26,254 nt of DNA from contig LOES01000179.1 of NCBI GenBank assembly GCA_001515955.1, positions 1-26,254 on the forward strand, given 5' to 3'. This document shows, piece after piece, positions 1 through 7,608 of this stretch. Within the stretch, counting starts at the first letter, position 1. Every line of letters begins with the position of its first letter. Under the pieces are notes generated by a model, which ran no database searches, was not told where the DNA came from, and saw only the letters and a program-made list of their open reading frames with translations. The translations under genes were made by a program, and so were the position numbers. Source of the DNA: Clostridia bacterium BRH_c25 (GTDB taxonomy: Bacteria > Bacillota_A > Clostridia > Lutisporales > Lutisporaceae).

Positions 1-507
1 ACCTCCCCGGAAGAAGCGGCTTTAAAGCTGCTCAGCATGTCCAGGGGAAATGTTTCAGCCATTTATTATTCAATGGACGAAGGGGATGTGTTGTCCATAT
101 TGAAAGAAAAATGGATCGCTGTCGGAAGTGATGGAACGGCCCTGGATTTTAGCAGCAAGGCCGGTCTCGGGAAACCGCATCCCAGGAACTTCGGAACATT
201 CCCAAGGGTATTGAGATTGGCAAGGGAAAAGAACCTTTTGACTTTGGAAAAGGCTGTCCATAAAATGACCGGACTGCCTGCAAAAATAATCGGAATAAAG
301 AATAGGGGAGTCATAGCTAACGGCAATATTGCGGATTTGGTTGTATTTGATCCGGAGAGCATAGCAGATACGGCGACCTATGATGACCCTATATCCAGGC
401 CTGTGGGAATACACCATGTTTTTGTAGCAGGCAGGCCTGTGATCCTTGATGGAATACAGCAGGAGGAATATCCGGGTAGGATATTGCTGAGGAATTGCAG
501 GGAGTGA
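1..507 (+). CDS. N-acyl-D-amino-acid deacylase (D-aminoacylase) family amidohydrolase, C-terminal part
   Basis: The reading frame is open from base 1, so the gene starts upstream of the window; the visible part is 168 codons ending in TGA. These enzymes are zinc amidohydrolases of the cytoplasm that remove the acyl group from N-acyl-D-amino acids. The family-typical C-terminal blocks are present: GSDG (the late active-site Asp motif), HPRNFGTFPRVL, LEKAVHKMTGLPA, and the closing beta-sandwich pattern RGVIANGNIADLVVFDP followed by GIHHVFVAGRPV. The metal-binding His residues would lie in the missing N-terminal part. A dihydroorotase- or urease-type relative is less likely because the HPRN.GTFPRVL block is characteristic of D-aminoacylases. 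Upstream neighbours are unknown. A weak terminator hairpin follows about 10 bases after the stop. Confidence 0.88.
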   Translation, partial: TSPEEAALKLLSMSRGNVSAIYYSMDEGDVLSILKEKWIAVGSDGTALDFSSKAGLGKPHPRNFGTFPRVLRLAREKNLLTLEKAVHKMTGLPAKIIGIKNRGVIANGNIADLVVFDPESIADTATYDDPISRPVGIHHVFVAGRPVILDGIQQEEYPGRILLRNCRE

Positions 508-517
508 AAGTATAAAC

Positions 518-540
518 TCGTCGGAAACGATGAATTTTTT
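518..540 (+). terminator. Short intrinsic terminator after the deacylase gene
   Basis: TCGTCG (518-523) and CGATGA (528-533) pair with one G-U wobble around a GAAA tetraloop, followed by ATTTTTT. The stem is only 6 bp, so strength is uncertain, but the position just after the stop at 507 fits. It resembles the stronger terminator at 4988-5011, which shares CTCGTCGGA. Confidence 0.5.
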
Positions 541-607
541 GTTCCATTATGACAAAAATTAGCTTATTATAAAGGTGGACAAGCTTTACAAAAAAGGGGG
601 ATAGAGC

Positions 608-1618
608 ATGAATTTCCGGTATAACTCATATATTTGGATACTTATAGCTTCTTCAGCTGTCACGCTATCCCTGGGCATGTATGCATTATTGAGGCGGAAT
701 AATTCAAGAGGCGCCAAAAGCTTTATATTAAGCATGCTGGTATTGACAATATGGTCCTTGGGCAATGCTTTGGAAATGTCGGCCATTGATTTTAGCACCA
801 AGCTTTTTTGGGCGAACATTCAGTATTTTGCTTACTGCTATTCCCCTGTAACCTTGACCATATTGTGTATGCAATTCACCGGATACGATGCTTGGGTCCG
901 GAACAGGAAGGTCTTGTGGATTGCAGTTATACCAACCGTAATCATTCTGCTGGTGTGGACCGATTTAATTCATGGCCTCATAAGATACGATATGCATATG
1001 GATTACAGCGGGTCATTTCCGGTAATTGCAAAAAAATACGGACCATTTTTTTACATTCATGCGGTATACTCTCATATGCTGAATATCGCTGCATGGGTGC
1101 TTCTTATAAGAGCGATATTTTTTAAAAATACTATTTACAGAAATCAGGCAGTTGCACTTTTTATCGGATTAAATCTGATCGTAATTCCAAATTTATTGTA
1201 TATTTCAGGCTTAAGCCCGATAAAAAGAATGGATATTACACCGGTGTGCTTTGGCCCGGCAGGTTTTATTGCTGCCTGGGGAATTTTTCGGTACAAGCTG
1301 TTTGATCTGGTGCCCCTGGCCCGTGAAACTGTGATTGAGACTATGGATGCAGGTGTGATGGTACTTGATCTGCAGGACAGGATAATGGATATCAACCCCG
1401 CTTTTGGAAAGATCATTGGTTTAAATGCTTCACAGGCCTCAGCCGGAAGAGCGGATGAAGTCTTAGGCAAGCTTCCGGAGCTGGCAAGGGCTTGTGTGGA
1501 CAGGAACGTCACACATACTGAATTTACTATTGTTACAGCAGAAGCTTCAAAAATATATGAAGTTTTCCTATCCCCGCTTATCGACAAAAAGGATATACTG
1601 GTGGGAAGCCTTGAATAA
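608..1618 (+). pseudogene. 7TM sensor histidine kinase, N-terminal remnant (7TM + PAS)
   Basis: The ATG follows a good ribosome binding site (AAGGGGG, about 8 bases upstream). The 336-residue product has seven hydrophobic helices over about residues 5-225, as in the HisKA_7TM sensor domain, then a PAS domain (about 235-330, with ETMDAGVMVLDLQDRIMDINPAF). It should continue into a dimerisation/phosphoacceptor domain and an ATPase domain. Instead the frame stops at 1618, just after SPLIDKKDILVG. The coding sense resumes at once in another frame as an ATPase-domain piece (1602-1826), and the whole His-box region is missing. I read this as an internal deletion with a frameshift. A receiver-less sensor protein of 336 aa could still be translated, but it could not autophosphorylate. 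A weak promoter (TTCCAT 542-547, 17 bases, TATTAT 565-570) may lie upstream. Confidence 0.8.
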
Positions 1619-1826
1619 TGTCAGAAAGCATGCAGAGGCAAATAATGTAAAAATAACCTTTTTAGTTGCGCGGGAGCAGTTGTGTGCAACTGTAGAAGAT
1701 GACGGAAAGGGCTTTGATATTAATCAGTATAATAATGGCTCAAATACAAGCTTTGGATTAAATATTATGCGGGAACGTGCATCAGAAATTAAAAGAATTC
1801 AGACGAAACGACATATATTGGAATAA
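1602..1826 (+). pseudogene. Histidine kinase ATPase-domain (HATPase_c) fragment
   Basis: Translation in the frame starting at 1602 gives an N-box segment (EALNNVRKHAEANNVKI), then the G1 box VEDDGKGFD, then SFGLNIMRERASEI, the pattern of the HATPase_c domain of NarL-partner kinases. It has no start codon with a ribosome binding site and lacks the upstream dimerisation domain and the last strands of the ATPase fold. After SEI the sequence turns into unrelated residues and stops at 1826. It is the middle piece of the decayed kinase that begins at 608. The short distances show that the missing parts were deleted, not just shifted out of frame. Confidence 0.8.
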
Positions 1827-2073
1827 ATCCCCGCTGCTTGAGACGAAGGAGTCAAAGAGTGAACAGCTCACAGAACGGCAGTTGGAGGTTCTTGAGATTG
1901 TAGCCAGGGGAAAAACCTATAAGGAAGCGGGAGATGACCTGGGACTCACTGAAAGGACTGTAAAGTACCATATGGGAAGAATTATTGAGCTGCTGCACCT
2001 CAGCAACAGGGCGCAGGTGATTGCATATGCAGCCCGGATGGGACTTGTAAAGAATGAAAAAACTGATGTATGA
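1777..2073 (+). pseudogene. LuxR/NarL-type response regulator, C-terminal HTH remnant
   Basis: From about residue 26 this frame encodes a complete LuxR-type DNA-binding domain: LTERQLEVLEIVARGKTYKEA, then GLTERTVKYHMGRI, then LSNRAQVIAYAARMGL. The receiver domain expected in front of it is absent; the first 25 residues look like random translation across a deletion junction. The only in-frame starts (GTG 1777 and later) have no convincing ribosome binding site. Kinase and regulator genes of this type are usually adjacent, so the three pieces 608-2073 are best explained as a kinase-regulator pair collapsed by two deletions. If translated, it would be a constitutive DNA-binding domain without a phosphorylation switch. 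Confidence 0.75.
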
Positions 2074-2113
2074 AGAGTAAAATAAATTGATTATCACAAA
2101 AAGTACAGTGCTG

Positions 2114-2142
2114 TTTACAATTAAAGGAAAACATAGTAGAAT
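2114..2142 (+). promoter_or_regulatory. Sigma-A type promoter of recQ
   Basis: TTTACA (2114-2119) and TAGAAT (2137-2142) are separated by 17 bases and lie about 80 bases before the recQ start. No other strong hexamer pair was seen in this gap. Confidence 0.55.
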
Positions 2143-2225
2143 AAATAGAAGAACGTATGTTTGTCATATTAAATGCAGGCCAGCATCTGTATTTAAACAT
2201 TAATAGGTCAATAGGAGAAGGTACT

Positions 2226-4406
2226 ATGCAAGATAAAACTATTCAAATAATGCAGGAATACTTCGGATATTCCACATTCAAGACAGGACAAAAATCAATA
2301 ATTGAAAAAATTCTGGATGGACACGATGTGTTGGGAATCATGCCTACCGGGGCGGGCAAGTCCCTATGCTTTCAGATACCTGCCCTGGCACTGAAGGGAA
2401 CAACAATAGTCATTTCACCTCTTATTTCCCTCATGAAGGATCAAGTGGACACTTTGAATGAAATGGGTGTCAAGGCGGCATTTATCAACAGCTCACTGGG
2501 GCAGCAGGAATACCGGAGCATTGTAGAAAATGCACAATGCGGGGTATACAAATTATTGTATATCGCTCCTGAAAGATTGGATACCGAGAGCTTCTGGGAG
2601 CTTCTGTCCATGATGGATATCTCTCTTGTTGCTGTAGATGAAGCCCATTGTATTTCTGAGTGGGGACATGATTTCAGACCGAGCTATACCAGGATCGCCG
2701 ACATGATAGCAAGACTGCCTGTACGGCCGGTTGTGGCTGCCTTTACCGCTACCGCAACTCCACAGGTTAAAGCTGATATTGAGAAATTGCTGAAGCTTGA
2801 AAAGCCTTATATCCTGGTAACGGGTTTTGATAGAGAAAATCTATACTTTGAGGTGGACAAGCCGGCTGACAAATTCAGTTTTCTCTTGAAATACGTTAAG
2901 GAGAACGCTGGAAATGGTGGTATTGTCTATGGCTCAACCAGGAAAACAGTTGAGAGTGTATGTGACAAGCTGAACAAGCAGGGCATTGCAGCAACCCGCT
3001 ACCATGCAGGGCTTACTGATACTGAGAGAACAGCAAACCAGGAAGCCTTCATATATGATAGAGCACAGGTAATTGTTGCAACAAATGCCTTTGGGATGGG
3101 TATAGACAAGTCCAATATCCGGTATGTCATTCACTATAATATGCCCAAGACCATGGAGAACTACTATCAGGAGGCAGGCAGATCAGGACGTGACGGAGAA
3201 AGGGCGGAGTGCATTCTGCTATACAGTGCGGCGGATATAATTACAAATAAATTATTGATTGAAAACAGCGGAGAAAATATAGATAAGACCGGTGAATACA
3301 AGAAGCTGCAGGAAATGGTCGATTACTGCAATACCGACAGTTGTTTAAGAAAATACATATTAAGATACTTCGGTGAGGGGGACCTGCCGGAGGAGTGCGG
3401 CAATTGCGGCAATTGCATGAATACTGTTGAAAGCACAAATATCACTGTGGAGGTACAGAAAATCCTCTCTTGTGTAAAAAGAACCGGAGAGCGCTTCGGA
3501 AGCGGTATCGTGACTGATGTCCTGAAGGGTTCAAATTCTGAGAAGCTCAGAAAACTGGGCTTTGACAAGCTGCCAACCTTCGGCATGATGAAGGAATACT
3601 CAAAGGACACCATCAAAGAGATAATTGCGTATTTGATTTCAGAAGGCTTTCTGAGTATAAGAGGGGATAAATACCCGGTACTCGCATTGAATCCTAAGGC
3701 ATACAACTTATTAAAAGGGGGAGAGGAGCTTTATATAAAGCGGCTGATGGTAAAAGAGCAATCCAAGGTACAGAAATCCGAGGTCAATATTGATGATATG
3801 CTGTTTGAAAAACTGCGTCAGTTAAGAAAGGAAATAGCCGACAGGCAGAATGTGCCCCCCTTTGTAGTATTCTCAGATGCGTCTTTGAAGGATATGTGCA
3901 TCAGGCTGCCGGTAACCGGGGAAGCAATGCTGGATGTATCAGGAGTAGGAAAATTCAAGCTTGAAAAGTATGGCAGCCGGTTTATTGAATTAATAAATGA
4001 GTATGTCAGTGAGAGAAATATTATTATACCGGAGATTAAGCCGATAGAGCGGGAAAAAGGAAGCTCTTCAAAGGAGCCTAAAAAGGACACCCGGCTTGTC
4101 ACTTATGAAATGTATACTGGGGGTAAATCCCTAAGGGAGATCTGTGAGGAACGTGGATTATCACAAGTGACGATTGAAGGACATCTGATTGATTGTTTGG
4201 AAAAGGACATGCCCCTCGAATATGAATGCTTCATTCCGGAGGACATGGAATCAGAAATTATGCAGGCAATCGAGACCTATGGTGCCGGAAGGCTGAAGCC
4301 CATAAAGGAAGCTTTACCTCTTGAGATTACTTATACAGCGATAAAATTCGCCATTTATAAATATTCAAAAATGAAGTTAAACCAAAATATAGAAAAATAT
4401 GAATAA
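2226..4406 (+). CDS. recQ: ATP-dependent DNA helicase RecQ
   Basis: This is a 3'-5' DNA helicase of recombination and replication-fork repair. The start is the ATG at 2226, 8 bases after AGGAG (2213-2217); upstream in-frame codons lack a ribosome binding site. The 726-aa product has Walker A PTGAGKS (40-46), the DEAH box with aromatic-rich loop DEAHCISEWGHDFRPSY (138 on), helicase motifs V-VI (VATNAFGMGID, then QEAGRSGRDGE), a Zn-binding region with Cys at 373, 391, 394 and 397, an RQC winged-helix domain, an HRDC domain (about 523-600) and a C-terminal helix-turn-helix RQC-associated domain (about 625-720). Length is normal for Firmicute RecQ proteins with the extra C-terminal HTH. It appears to be a single-gene transcription unit with its own promoter. 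Confidence 0.97.
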   Translation: MQDKTIQIMQEYFGYSTFKTGQKSIIEKILDGHDVLGIMPTGAGKSLCFQIPALALKGTTIVISPLISLMKDQVDTLNEMGVKAAFINSSLGQQEYRSIVENAQCGVYKLLYIAPERLDTESFWELLSMMDISLVAVDEAHCISEWGHDFRPSYTRIADMIARLPVRPVVAAFTATATPQVKADIEKLLKLEKPYILVTGFDRENLYFEVDKPADKFSFLLKYVKENAGNGGIVYGSTRKTVESVCDKLNKQGIAATRYHAGLTDTERTANQEAFIYDRAQVIVATNAFGMGIDKSNIRYVIHYNMPKTMENYYQEAGRSGRDGERAECILLYSAADIITNKLLIENSGENIDKTGEYKKLQEMVDYCNTDSCLRKYILRYFGEGDLPEECGNCGNCMNTVESTNITVEVQKILSCVKRTGERFGSGIVTDVLKGSNSEKLRKLGFDKLPTFGMMKEYSKDTIKEIIAYLISEGFLSIRGDKYPVLALNPKAYNLLKGGEELYIKRLMVKEQSKVQKSEVNIDDMLFEKLRQLRKEIADRQNVPPFVVFSDASLKDMCIRLPVTGEAMLDVSGVGKFKLEKYGSRFIELINEYVSERNIIIPEIKPIEREKGSSSKEPKKDTRLVTYEMYTGGKSLREICEERGLSQVTIEGHLIDCLEKDMPLEYECFIPEDMESEIMQAIETYGAGRLKPIKEALPLEITYTAIKFAIYKYSKMKLNQNIEKYE

Positions 4407-4460
4407 AGAAGAAGGATTCACTGGCCTAACACTGCCCCCTGAAAAAAGCAGCGTCTGATA

Positions 4461-4838
4461 TTAGCCCAAAGCAACCAATACGCAAGCTTGTATGGCTATA
4501 AGCTGTTTTTCCTTTATTAAAGCCAGCAGTTCTGAATTATAAGTGCCCGGCTGCAGCCATATATTTTCTATTCCAAGCTTTGCCGCTTCCTCTATATATG
4601 CCCTGCCTCGCTTGGGAGATATGACCATATCCAGGACCTCGGGGAGCTCCGGCAGCGATGAAAGATCCGGATAGCATTGATCACCATCCACCTTATCACA
4701 CAGGGGGTTCACGGGATATACCGCATAGCCTTCTGCTTTCAGCTTCCTGTATATAATATTGCCGAACTTGTCAGGGTTATTGTTGGCTCCTATCACGGCC
4801 CATGTTTTCTTTTCCAGCATCGATTTCTTTACGCTCAT
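4461..4838 (-). CDS. CoA-binding protein (YccU-like)
   Basis: This small cytoplasmic protein has a Rossmann-like CoA_binding_2 fold, homologous to the CoA-binding domain of succinyl-CoA synthetase. Key blocks are WAVIGANNNPDKFGN near the N-terminus (the nucleotide/CoA loop), then GYAVYPVNP, DMVISP and IWLQPG. The physiological role of YccU-like proteins is not established. I use the ATG at 4838 (125 aa) because family members start shortly before this block; a weak GAGTGA lies 5 bases upstream. A GTG at 4859 would add seven residues and an ATG at 4820 would remove six. It is convergent with recQ, with 54 bases between the two stops. Confidence 0.88.
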   Translation of the reverse strand: MSVKKSMLEKKTWAVIGANNNPDKFGNIIYRKLKAEGYAVYPVNPLCDKVDGDQCYPDLSSLPELPEVLDMVISPKRGRAYIEEAAKLGIENIWLQPGTYNSELLALIKEKQLIAIQACVLVALG

Positions 4839-4987
4839 GTATTCACTCAATATTAGCACCGCCTGTCAGCATATTGCCATTAATATATTCTCATACAATT
4901 TTATCATAAATATACGGAAGGTGATACATTCCGAGCTTCACATCAATTCTGACTGTATCATGCGAATAATATATTGATTGCTAAAAG

Positions 4988-5011
4988 CTCGTCGGATTTC
5001 GGCGAGTTTTT
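4988..5011 (+). terminator. Intrinsic terminator-like hairpin in the intergenic region
   Basis: CTCGTCG (4988-4994) and CGGCGAG (5000-5006) form a 7-bp stem with one G-U pair and a 5-base loop, followed by TTTTT. It points along the plus strand, but no plus-strand gene lies directly upstream: recQ ends 580 bases before and the gene between is on the minus strand. It may be left over from a lost gene or end a short untranslated transcript. The rest of the gene-free stretch 4839-5213 holds a 7-bp inverted repeat (TGATACA 4922-4928, TGTATCA 4954-4960) and the palindrome at 5058-5069; I see no coding region. Confidence 0.6.
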
Positions 5012-5057
5012 AATTTGAAAAACAGCGAGGTTATGTGATAAATTTTACCAATATATA

Positions 5058-5069
5058 TGATATATATCA
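5058..5069. promoter_or_regulatory. Palindromic FNR/CRP-like site upstream of the DUF438 gene
   Basis: TGATATATATCA is a perfect 12-bp palindrome of the form TGAT-N4-ATCA, matching the half-sites known for FNR-type regulators, about 145 bases before the GTG start. The surroundings are AT-rich, so chance is possible. The core ATATATGATATAT also occurs in the GntR operator-like repeats at 8924-8936 and 9757-9776, so the regulator cannot be named from sequence. Confidence 0.35.
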
Positions 5070-5213
5070 CATATATTTATATACCGTTCCGATATTATTT
5101 AGTTAATGCAGGAGATGAATACGAATGAGCCGTTCCCAAGTGGCATACGGATAATAAATTATTAAAAAATGCAGAGAATAGCCATATTGAGTATTAGGAA
5201 GGAGTGAAGAACA

Positions 5214-6440
5214 GTGAGTGAAATAATCAATAACAGAGAATACAGGCAAAAGATGCTGAAGGATATCATCATGGAGCTTCATGCAGGCAAGACCGTAGAA
5301 GAAGTGAAGGCAAGGTTTGAAGAGCTTATTAAAGATATATCCGCTACTGAGATATCAGAGATGGAGCAGGCTCTGATCATGGACGGCATGCCTGTAGAGG
5401 AGATACAAAGGCTTTGCGATGTTCATGCAGCGGTTTTTAAAGGTTCTATAGAGGAAATCCATAAGGTGCAGAAACCGGAGGAGACACCCGGACACCCAAT
5501 ACATACCTTCAGGCTGGAAAACAGGGAGCTGGAAAAGCATATAAACGAAAAGCTGAAGCCCCATCTGGAGGAGTTTAAAGGTGCCGACAGCAAAGAGAAT
5601 ATATATAAGCTGCTTGAAGATGTCAATCTGCTTCTGGATATAGATAAGCACTACAGCAGAAAAGAAAATCTGCTTTTTCCCTATATGGAGAAGTATGGTA
5701 TAACAGCTCCTCCCAAAGTAATGTGGGGAGTGGATGATGAGATAAGAGCTGCAATAAAAGAAGTGAAGGCAAAGCTTCAAAACTATAACGGAGAAAAAGA
5801 GGAAATCTATACAAAAGCAGATAAGGCGGCCAACAGAGTGGTTGAGATGATATTTAAGGAGGAAAATATACTCTTTCCAATGGTTATGGAGACCTTATCC
5901 GAGGATGAATGGCTGATAATAGAGGGTGAAAGTGATGAAATCGGCTATTGTCTTGTAGGACCCCAGGGCAAATGGAAGCCTTCGAGGACTGACGTTGAGG
6001 AGAAACAGAAGGAAACGGGACAAACTGCGTCCGACGGTTACTTGAAATTTGAAACAGGGTTGTTGACGGCAAAGGAAATTGGGCTTATATTCAACAATCT
6101 TCCACTGGATATAACCTATGTAGATAAAGATGGGGCAGTCAAATACTTCTCTCAGGGGAAGGAAAGGATATTTCCAAGAACGAAAGCAATTATAGGAAGG
6201 CAGGTGCACAACTGCCACCCGCCTGCAAGTGTCCATATCGTCGAAAAGCTGGTAGAGGACTTTAAAGCAGGCAGAAAAGACAGTGAGGGTTTTTGGATCA
6301 AGATGGGCGGTATGTTCGTATATATCAGGTATTTTGCTATAAGGGACGAAAAAGGAGACTATGCAGGTACCTTGGAAGTGACGCAGAATATTAAACCTAT
6401 ACAGGAGATATCCGGAGAGAAGAGGTTGGTGTCGGAGTAA
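5214..6440 (+). CDS. DUF438 domain protein with hemerythrin-like and PAS domains
   Basis: The GTG start lies 9 bases after AGGAAGGAG (5196-5204). The 408-aa soluble protein has the three-part layout of the DUF438 family. Residues 1-80 are the DUF438 helical domain. About 95-240 form a hemerythrin-like four-helix domain, with HPIHTFRLENRELEKHI, DIDKHYSRKENLLFPYMEKYG and KEENILFPMVMETLSEDEW supplying His and Glu ligands for a di-iron site. About 275-400 form a PAS-like domain with the family signature HNCHPPASVHIVEKL and the closing FVYIRYFAIRDEKGDYAGTLEV. Such proteins are common in strict anaerobes and are thought to sense or handle O2, NO or redox state; that role is inferred, not shown. It seems to be a single gene. 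Confidence 0.9.
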   Translation: MSEIINNREYRQKMLKDIIMELHAGKTVEEVKARFEELIKDISATEISEMEQALIMDGMPVEEIQRLCDVHAAVFKGSIEEIHKVQKPEETPGHPIHTFRLENRELEKHINEKLKPHLEEFKGADSKENIYKLLEDVNLLLDIDKHYSRKENLLFPYMEKYGITAPPKVMWGVDDEIRAAIKEVKAKLQNYNGEKEEIYTKADKAANRVVEMIFKEENILFPMVMETLSEDEWLIIEGESDEIGYCLVGPQGKWKPSRTDVEEKQKETGQTASDGYLKFETGLLTAKEIGLIFNNLPLDITYVDKDGAVKYFSQGKERIFPRTKAIIGRQVHNCHPPASVHIVEKLVEDFKAGRKDSEGFWIKMGGMFVYIRYFAIRDEKGDYAGTLEVTQNIKPIQEISGEKRLVSE

Positions 6441-6560
6441 AACTAAGTTTTTAAAAAATCAATAGTATTTTTTGTAATAAAATTAGCATATATTCTCATA
6501 GATTAATATTGCGGAACTAAATTAACATAATTGTACCATTAGAAATTCATTAAACCATTT

Positions 6561-6601
6561 CCGCAGAAATTCAATTATTCCGTTTGAAATTATTTCTGCG
6601 G
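6561..6601 (+). repeat. Inverted repeat / hairpin in the leader of the 59-aa gene
   Basis: CCGCAGAAAT (6561-6570) is exactly complementary to ATTTCTGCGG (6592-6601). Inside it, TTCAA and TTGAA extend the pairing after small mismatches. It lies 5 bases before a GGAGG (6610-6614). No T-run follows, so it is not a normal terminator; it could be a leader structure or an operator. Confidence 0.5.
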
Positions 6602-6678
6602 TTGATATAGGAGGTGAAGTGAAGAGAGCAAGATGTCCATCACATTTGATTCTTGCAGAAAAACAAGGAGGAGCAGTA

Positions 6679-6858
6679 TTGGAAAAGTATTCTGTAGATA
6701 AGAATGATTTGAAACACTGCATAGTATCAAAAGTGGATGAACTGGTAGAATGTGTGCAAAAACTTGGTAAAGCAGAGTTATTTCAAATTACTGTAAAATA
6801 TATTAATGGAGAATTGATTACCAGTACCGATTTCTTGGATTTAAAGACCTTGGGTTGA
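6679..6858 (+). CDS. Small protein of unknown function (59 aa)
   Basis: I do not recognise this protein. TTG at 6679 is preceded by AAGGAGG (6665-6671) with 7-base spacing, the best initiation site. A longer form from GTG 6619 (79 aa) would use the GGAGG at 6610-6614 with too short a spacer and adds an atypical Arg/Pro-rich leader. The product begins MEKYSVDKNDL, has an amphipathic segment (IVSKVDELVECVQKLG) and a beta-like stretch (ELFQITVKYINGELITSTDFLDLK); no membrane segment or known motif is seen. A strong terminator follows immediately, so it is a short monocistronic unit. Confidence 0.6.
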   Translation: MEKYSVDKNDLKHCIVSKVDELVECVQKLGKAELFQITVKYINGELITSTDFLDLKTLG

Positions 6859-6892
6859 CACTGGAAGCATTTATTCACTGGAAGCATTTATT
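6859..6892 (+). repeat. Tandem 17-bp duplication of a terminator arm
   Basis: The 17 bases CACTGGAAGCATTTATT occur twice in direct succession (6859-6875 and 6876-6892), starting at the base after the stop codon. Each copy contains the left arm CTGGAAGCAT of the terminator, so two alternative stems of different loop size are possible. Confidence 0.9.
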
Positions 6893-6907
6893 ATGCTTCC
6901 AGTTTTT
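6878..6907 (+). terminator. Intrinsic terminator of the 59-aa gene
   Basis: CTGGAAGCAT (6878-6887) and ATGCTTCCAG (6893-6902) form a perfect 10-bp stem with a 5-base loop, followed by TTTTTG. Confidence 0.88.
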
Positions 6908-6975
6908 GCTTTGTGTGGGTATCATGCAAGTTGGAGATTACAAATAAACAATTCGTACCATAATAAAGCTAAAAA

Positions 6976-6984
6976 TGGTATAAT
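6976..6984 (+). promoter_or_regulatory. Extended -10 promoter of the Spo0E-like gene
   Basis: TGGTATAAT is an extended -10 element (TGN-TATAAT) about 55 bases before the ATG at 7038. The -35 region is poor, which is usual for extended -10 promoters. Confidence 0.5.
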
Positions 6985-7037
6985 GATAACTGTCATTTTT
7001 TTCGAAAAAATACAAGTCTCACGAAAGGTGTACATAA

Positions 7038-7223
7038 ATGAAAGATGTTAATGAACTATTGGAGAAAATTGAAGAATTAAGAGAAGAAATGAATAATACG
7101 ATCAATAAAAACAGTAATCTGCAGGACAGCAACATTATTGAAATCAGCAGGCTCCTGGATGAACACCTGGTAGAATACTACAAATCATTAAAAGATAAAA
7201 TGAAGCAGTATTCGGACCTGTAA
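7038..7223 (+). CDS. Spo0E-like sporulation regulatory protein (aspartyl-phosphate phosphatase)
   Basis: Spo0E-family proteins are small helical-hairpin phosphatases that remove phosphate from Spo0A~P and delay sporulation. The 61-aa product has the family layout: a first helix LLEKIEELREEMNNTINK, a short turn, then IIEISRLLDEHLVEYYKSL, which carries the S-x-x-L-D-x-x-L/I-x-x-Y signature with the catalytic-type Asp. AAAGGTG precedes the ATG at 7038 with 7-base spacing. Length is right for the family. The target response regulator (Spo0A or another) cannot be told from sequence. Confidence 0.85.
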   Translation: MKDVNELLEKIEELREEMNNTINKNSNLQDSNIIEISRLLDEHLVEYYKSLKDKMKQYSDL

Positions 7224-7311
7224 GCTTCAGGCACTGTGCCGTATATTATATAGCAGTAGCATTGTGTTGAGGTAGAGCGGGATAATAGGCCTGGAATGAC
7301 TTGAACAAGCG

Positions 7312-7340
7312 TTGATTTTTCATGTGGACAGGTATATAAT
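7312..7340 (+). promoter_or_regulatory. Sigma-A promoter of the amidase leader transcript
   Basis: TTGATT (7312-7317) and TATAAT (7335-7340) are spaced by 17 bases, a near-consensus housekeeping promoter. Transcription would start near 7347, giving a leader of about 260 bases before the ATG at 7609. Confidence 0.75.
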
Positions 7341-7381
7341 TAAATTAAAGAATAACATTCCTGAAATGTTCGTAAAGTTAA

Positions 7382-7505
7382 TAATCTTAAGCCTCAATTA
7401 ATTTTGGGGAGTCTGAGTATTAAGGTGGAAATCGGGCTGGCAGTGACCAGAGGGTTGAAGCGTGGATCAAGGCACCCACCTGCTTAGTGGCAGGTTTTAA
7501 GATTA
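7382..7505 (+). ncRNA. Candidate structured leader RNA (riboswitch-like), family not recognised
   Basis: A closing stem pairs TAATCTTAA (7382-7390) with TTAAGATTA (7497-7505). Inside are CCTCAA/TTGGGG (7392-7397 with 7404-7409), CTGG/CCAG (7437-7440 with 7447-7450), and GGG-TTGA with TCAA-GGCA-CCC (7452-7458 with 7467-7477). ACCTGC/GCAGGT (7478-7483 with 7490-7495) is followed by TTTT. GGTGG (7424-7428) can pair with CCACC (7476-7480), which would compete with the last hairpin, as a switch between terminator and antiterminator would. It lies between a strong promoter and the amidase ORF. I found no match to the consensus of SAM, TPP, lysine, cobalamin, c-di-GMP, c-di-AMP or T-box leaders as I remember them. 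The remaining gene-free bases 7224-7381 and 7506-7608 show nothing else. Confidence 0.5.
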
Positions 7506-7608
7506 TGACTGACGGCATTTTGGGAATCACAAGAAATACCCATAGGTTATTATTTTCCAATTGCAGGAATATAATAATTTATGGGCATTTTGTTGTGGAG
7601 GGATTTGT

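Noticed and set aside
5355..5780. 141-codon minus-strand open frame opposite the DUF438 gene
   Set aside because: It is a mirror of a confidently identified protein and lacks initiation signals.
6631..6699. 22-codon ORF (MSITFDSCRK...) overlapping the 59-aa gene
   Set aside because: It has an ATG near a GGAGG but no support beyond that, and it conflicts with the better-placed TTG start of the in-frame gene.
7424..7477. Possible SAM-I-like or T-box-like motif in the amidase leader (GGTGGAA, GGCACCC)
   Set aside because: The order and spacing of these words do not match the S-box core, and there is no T-box GGTGGNACC sequence or AGTA loop, so I leave the RNA unassigned.
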